A stretch of 64,000 bases of DNA from an uncultured beta proteobacterium (lineage in GTDB: Bacteria > Pseudomonadota > Gammaproteobacteria > Burkholderiales > Burkholderiaceae_C). Under the pieces are notes generated by a model that saw only the letters and a program-made list of their open reading frames with translations, did not search any database and had not been told where the DNA came from. Made by a program: the position numbers and the translations under genes. Numbering within the stretch: position 1 is the first letter of the stretch; each line of letters opens with the position of its first letter. Of the stretch, positions 63,868 through 64,000 are shown piece by piece. Location: the NCBI GenBank assembly GCA_903876735.1, contig CAIRAW010000045.1:84405-148404 (forward strand), written 5' to 3'.

Positions 63868-64000
63868 GGGGCTGCACTGGTTTCGACGTGGGTACGGAAT
63901 CGCTGTGGTGCATGTCGAGCTGAATGCGCTCGTAAAACAGATTCAAAAAAACTAACTGCAAACGACGAACGTTTCGCACTCGCTGCTTAATAACCAGTGA
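63868..64000 (+). ncRNA. ssrA: transfer-messenger RNA, 5' part (truncated by window end)
   Basis: GGGGCTGCACTGGTTTCGACG at 63868 onward is the conserved 5' end of tmRNA, which pairs with the 3' end to form the tRNA-Ala-like acceptor. The tag frame begins with the resume codon GCA at 63958 and ends with TAA at 63988-63990, encoding ANDERFALAA, a betaproteobacterial tag. The pseudoknots and the 3' tRNA-like part are outside the window. It rescues stalled ribosomes with SmpB. Confidence 0.95.
63958..63990 (+). other. tmRNA proteolysis-tag reading frame
   Basis: Ten sense codons GCA...GCT then TAA give ANDERFALAA; the C-terminal Ala-Leu-Ala-Ala is the degradation signal recognised by ClpXP and related proteases. 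A second in-phase TAA follows directly (63991-63993). Confidence 0.93.

Overview
The window looks like a chromosomal segment of a betaproteobacterium, most likely Burkholderiales/Comamonadaceae (Rhodoferax- or Polaromonas-like). This is inferred from the fused aroA-cmk gene inside a gyrA-serC-pheA-tyrA-aroA-rpsA-ihfB run, the prmC-prfA-hemA order, the DUF3683-type FAD oxidase, and a tmRNA whose tag reads ANDERFALAA. Nearly all of it is dense housekeeping sequence. I saw no tRNA, rRNA, insertion sequence, prophage or CRISPR array.

Layout. 1-5.7 kb: the end of a cobD/cbiB-like gene, rsgA, an M48 (Ste24-like) protease, orn, a DEAD-box RNA helicase and a small Ala/Pro-rich lipoprotein. 5.8-10.8 kb: dapA-bamC, then an MFS transporter, an unlisted 41-residue membrane protein and a methyltransferase, then a SlyD-like isomerase and a YjdM-like zinc-ribbon protein. 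10.8-14.5 kb: hemA-prfA-prmC, with a 100-bp palindromic element between hemA and prfA. 14.5-20.7 kb: a ugpBAECQ glycerol-3-phosphate / glycerophosphodiester uptake operon with a Pho box upstream of ugpB, and a PotF-like polyamine-binding protein gene at its 3' end. 20.9-26.0 kb: a 1296-residue FAD/Fe-S oxidoreductase and a glycosyltransferase-like gene.

26.2-36.2 kb is the accessory region. It holds a large two-partner-secretion exoprotein with six YDG-type repeats, a periplasmic protein with two FecR domains, the outer-membrane TpsB transporter and a CHASE2-adenylate cyclase. The genes overlap or are separated by fewer than 15 bases. This looks like a surface-adhesin secretion unit wired to a cyclic-nucleotide sensor and is the best candidate for a poorly described system.

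36.3-40.7 kb: ubiquinone genes (DUF971, ubiE, Tim44-like, ubiJ, ubiB). 40.8-46.2 kb: fmdB, DUF502, aspS, nudB, a YbhP-like phosphodiesterase and clsB. 46.3-47.5 kb: a divergent folE coupled to a blue-light-sensing BLUF gene. 47.5-61.4 kb, minus strand: gyrA, serC, pheA, tyrA, aroA-cmk, rpsA, ihfB, lapA, lapB, hldA, hldD, comEA, joining aromatic amino-acid synthesis, translation, nucleoid protein and lipopolysaccharide functions. 61.7-64.0 kb: an OmpA-family protein, ubiG, gph and the 5' part of ssrA (tmRNA), whose promoter lies in the end of gph.

Several genes have hairpin-plus-T-tract structures directly before their start codons (the small lipoprotein, nudB, ompA), and rpsA has an SD-less, hairpin-bearing leader. 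No intergenic stretch exceeds 300 bases. All functional calls are from reading motifs and gene order; no database search was run.
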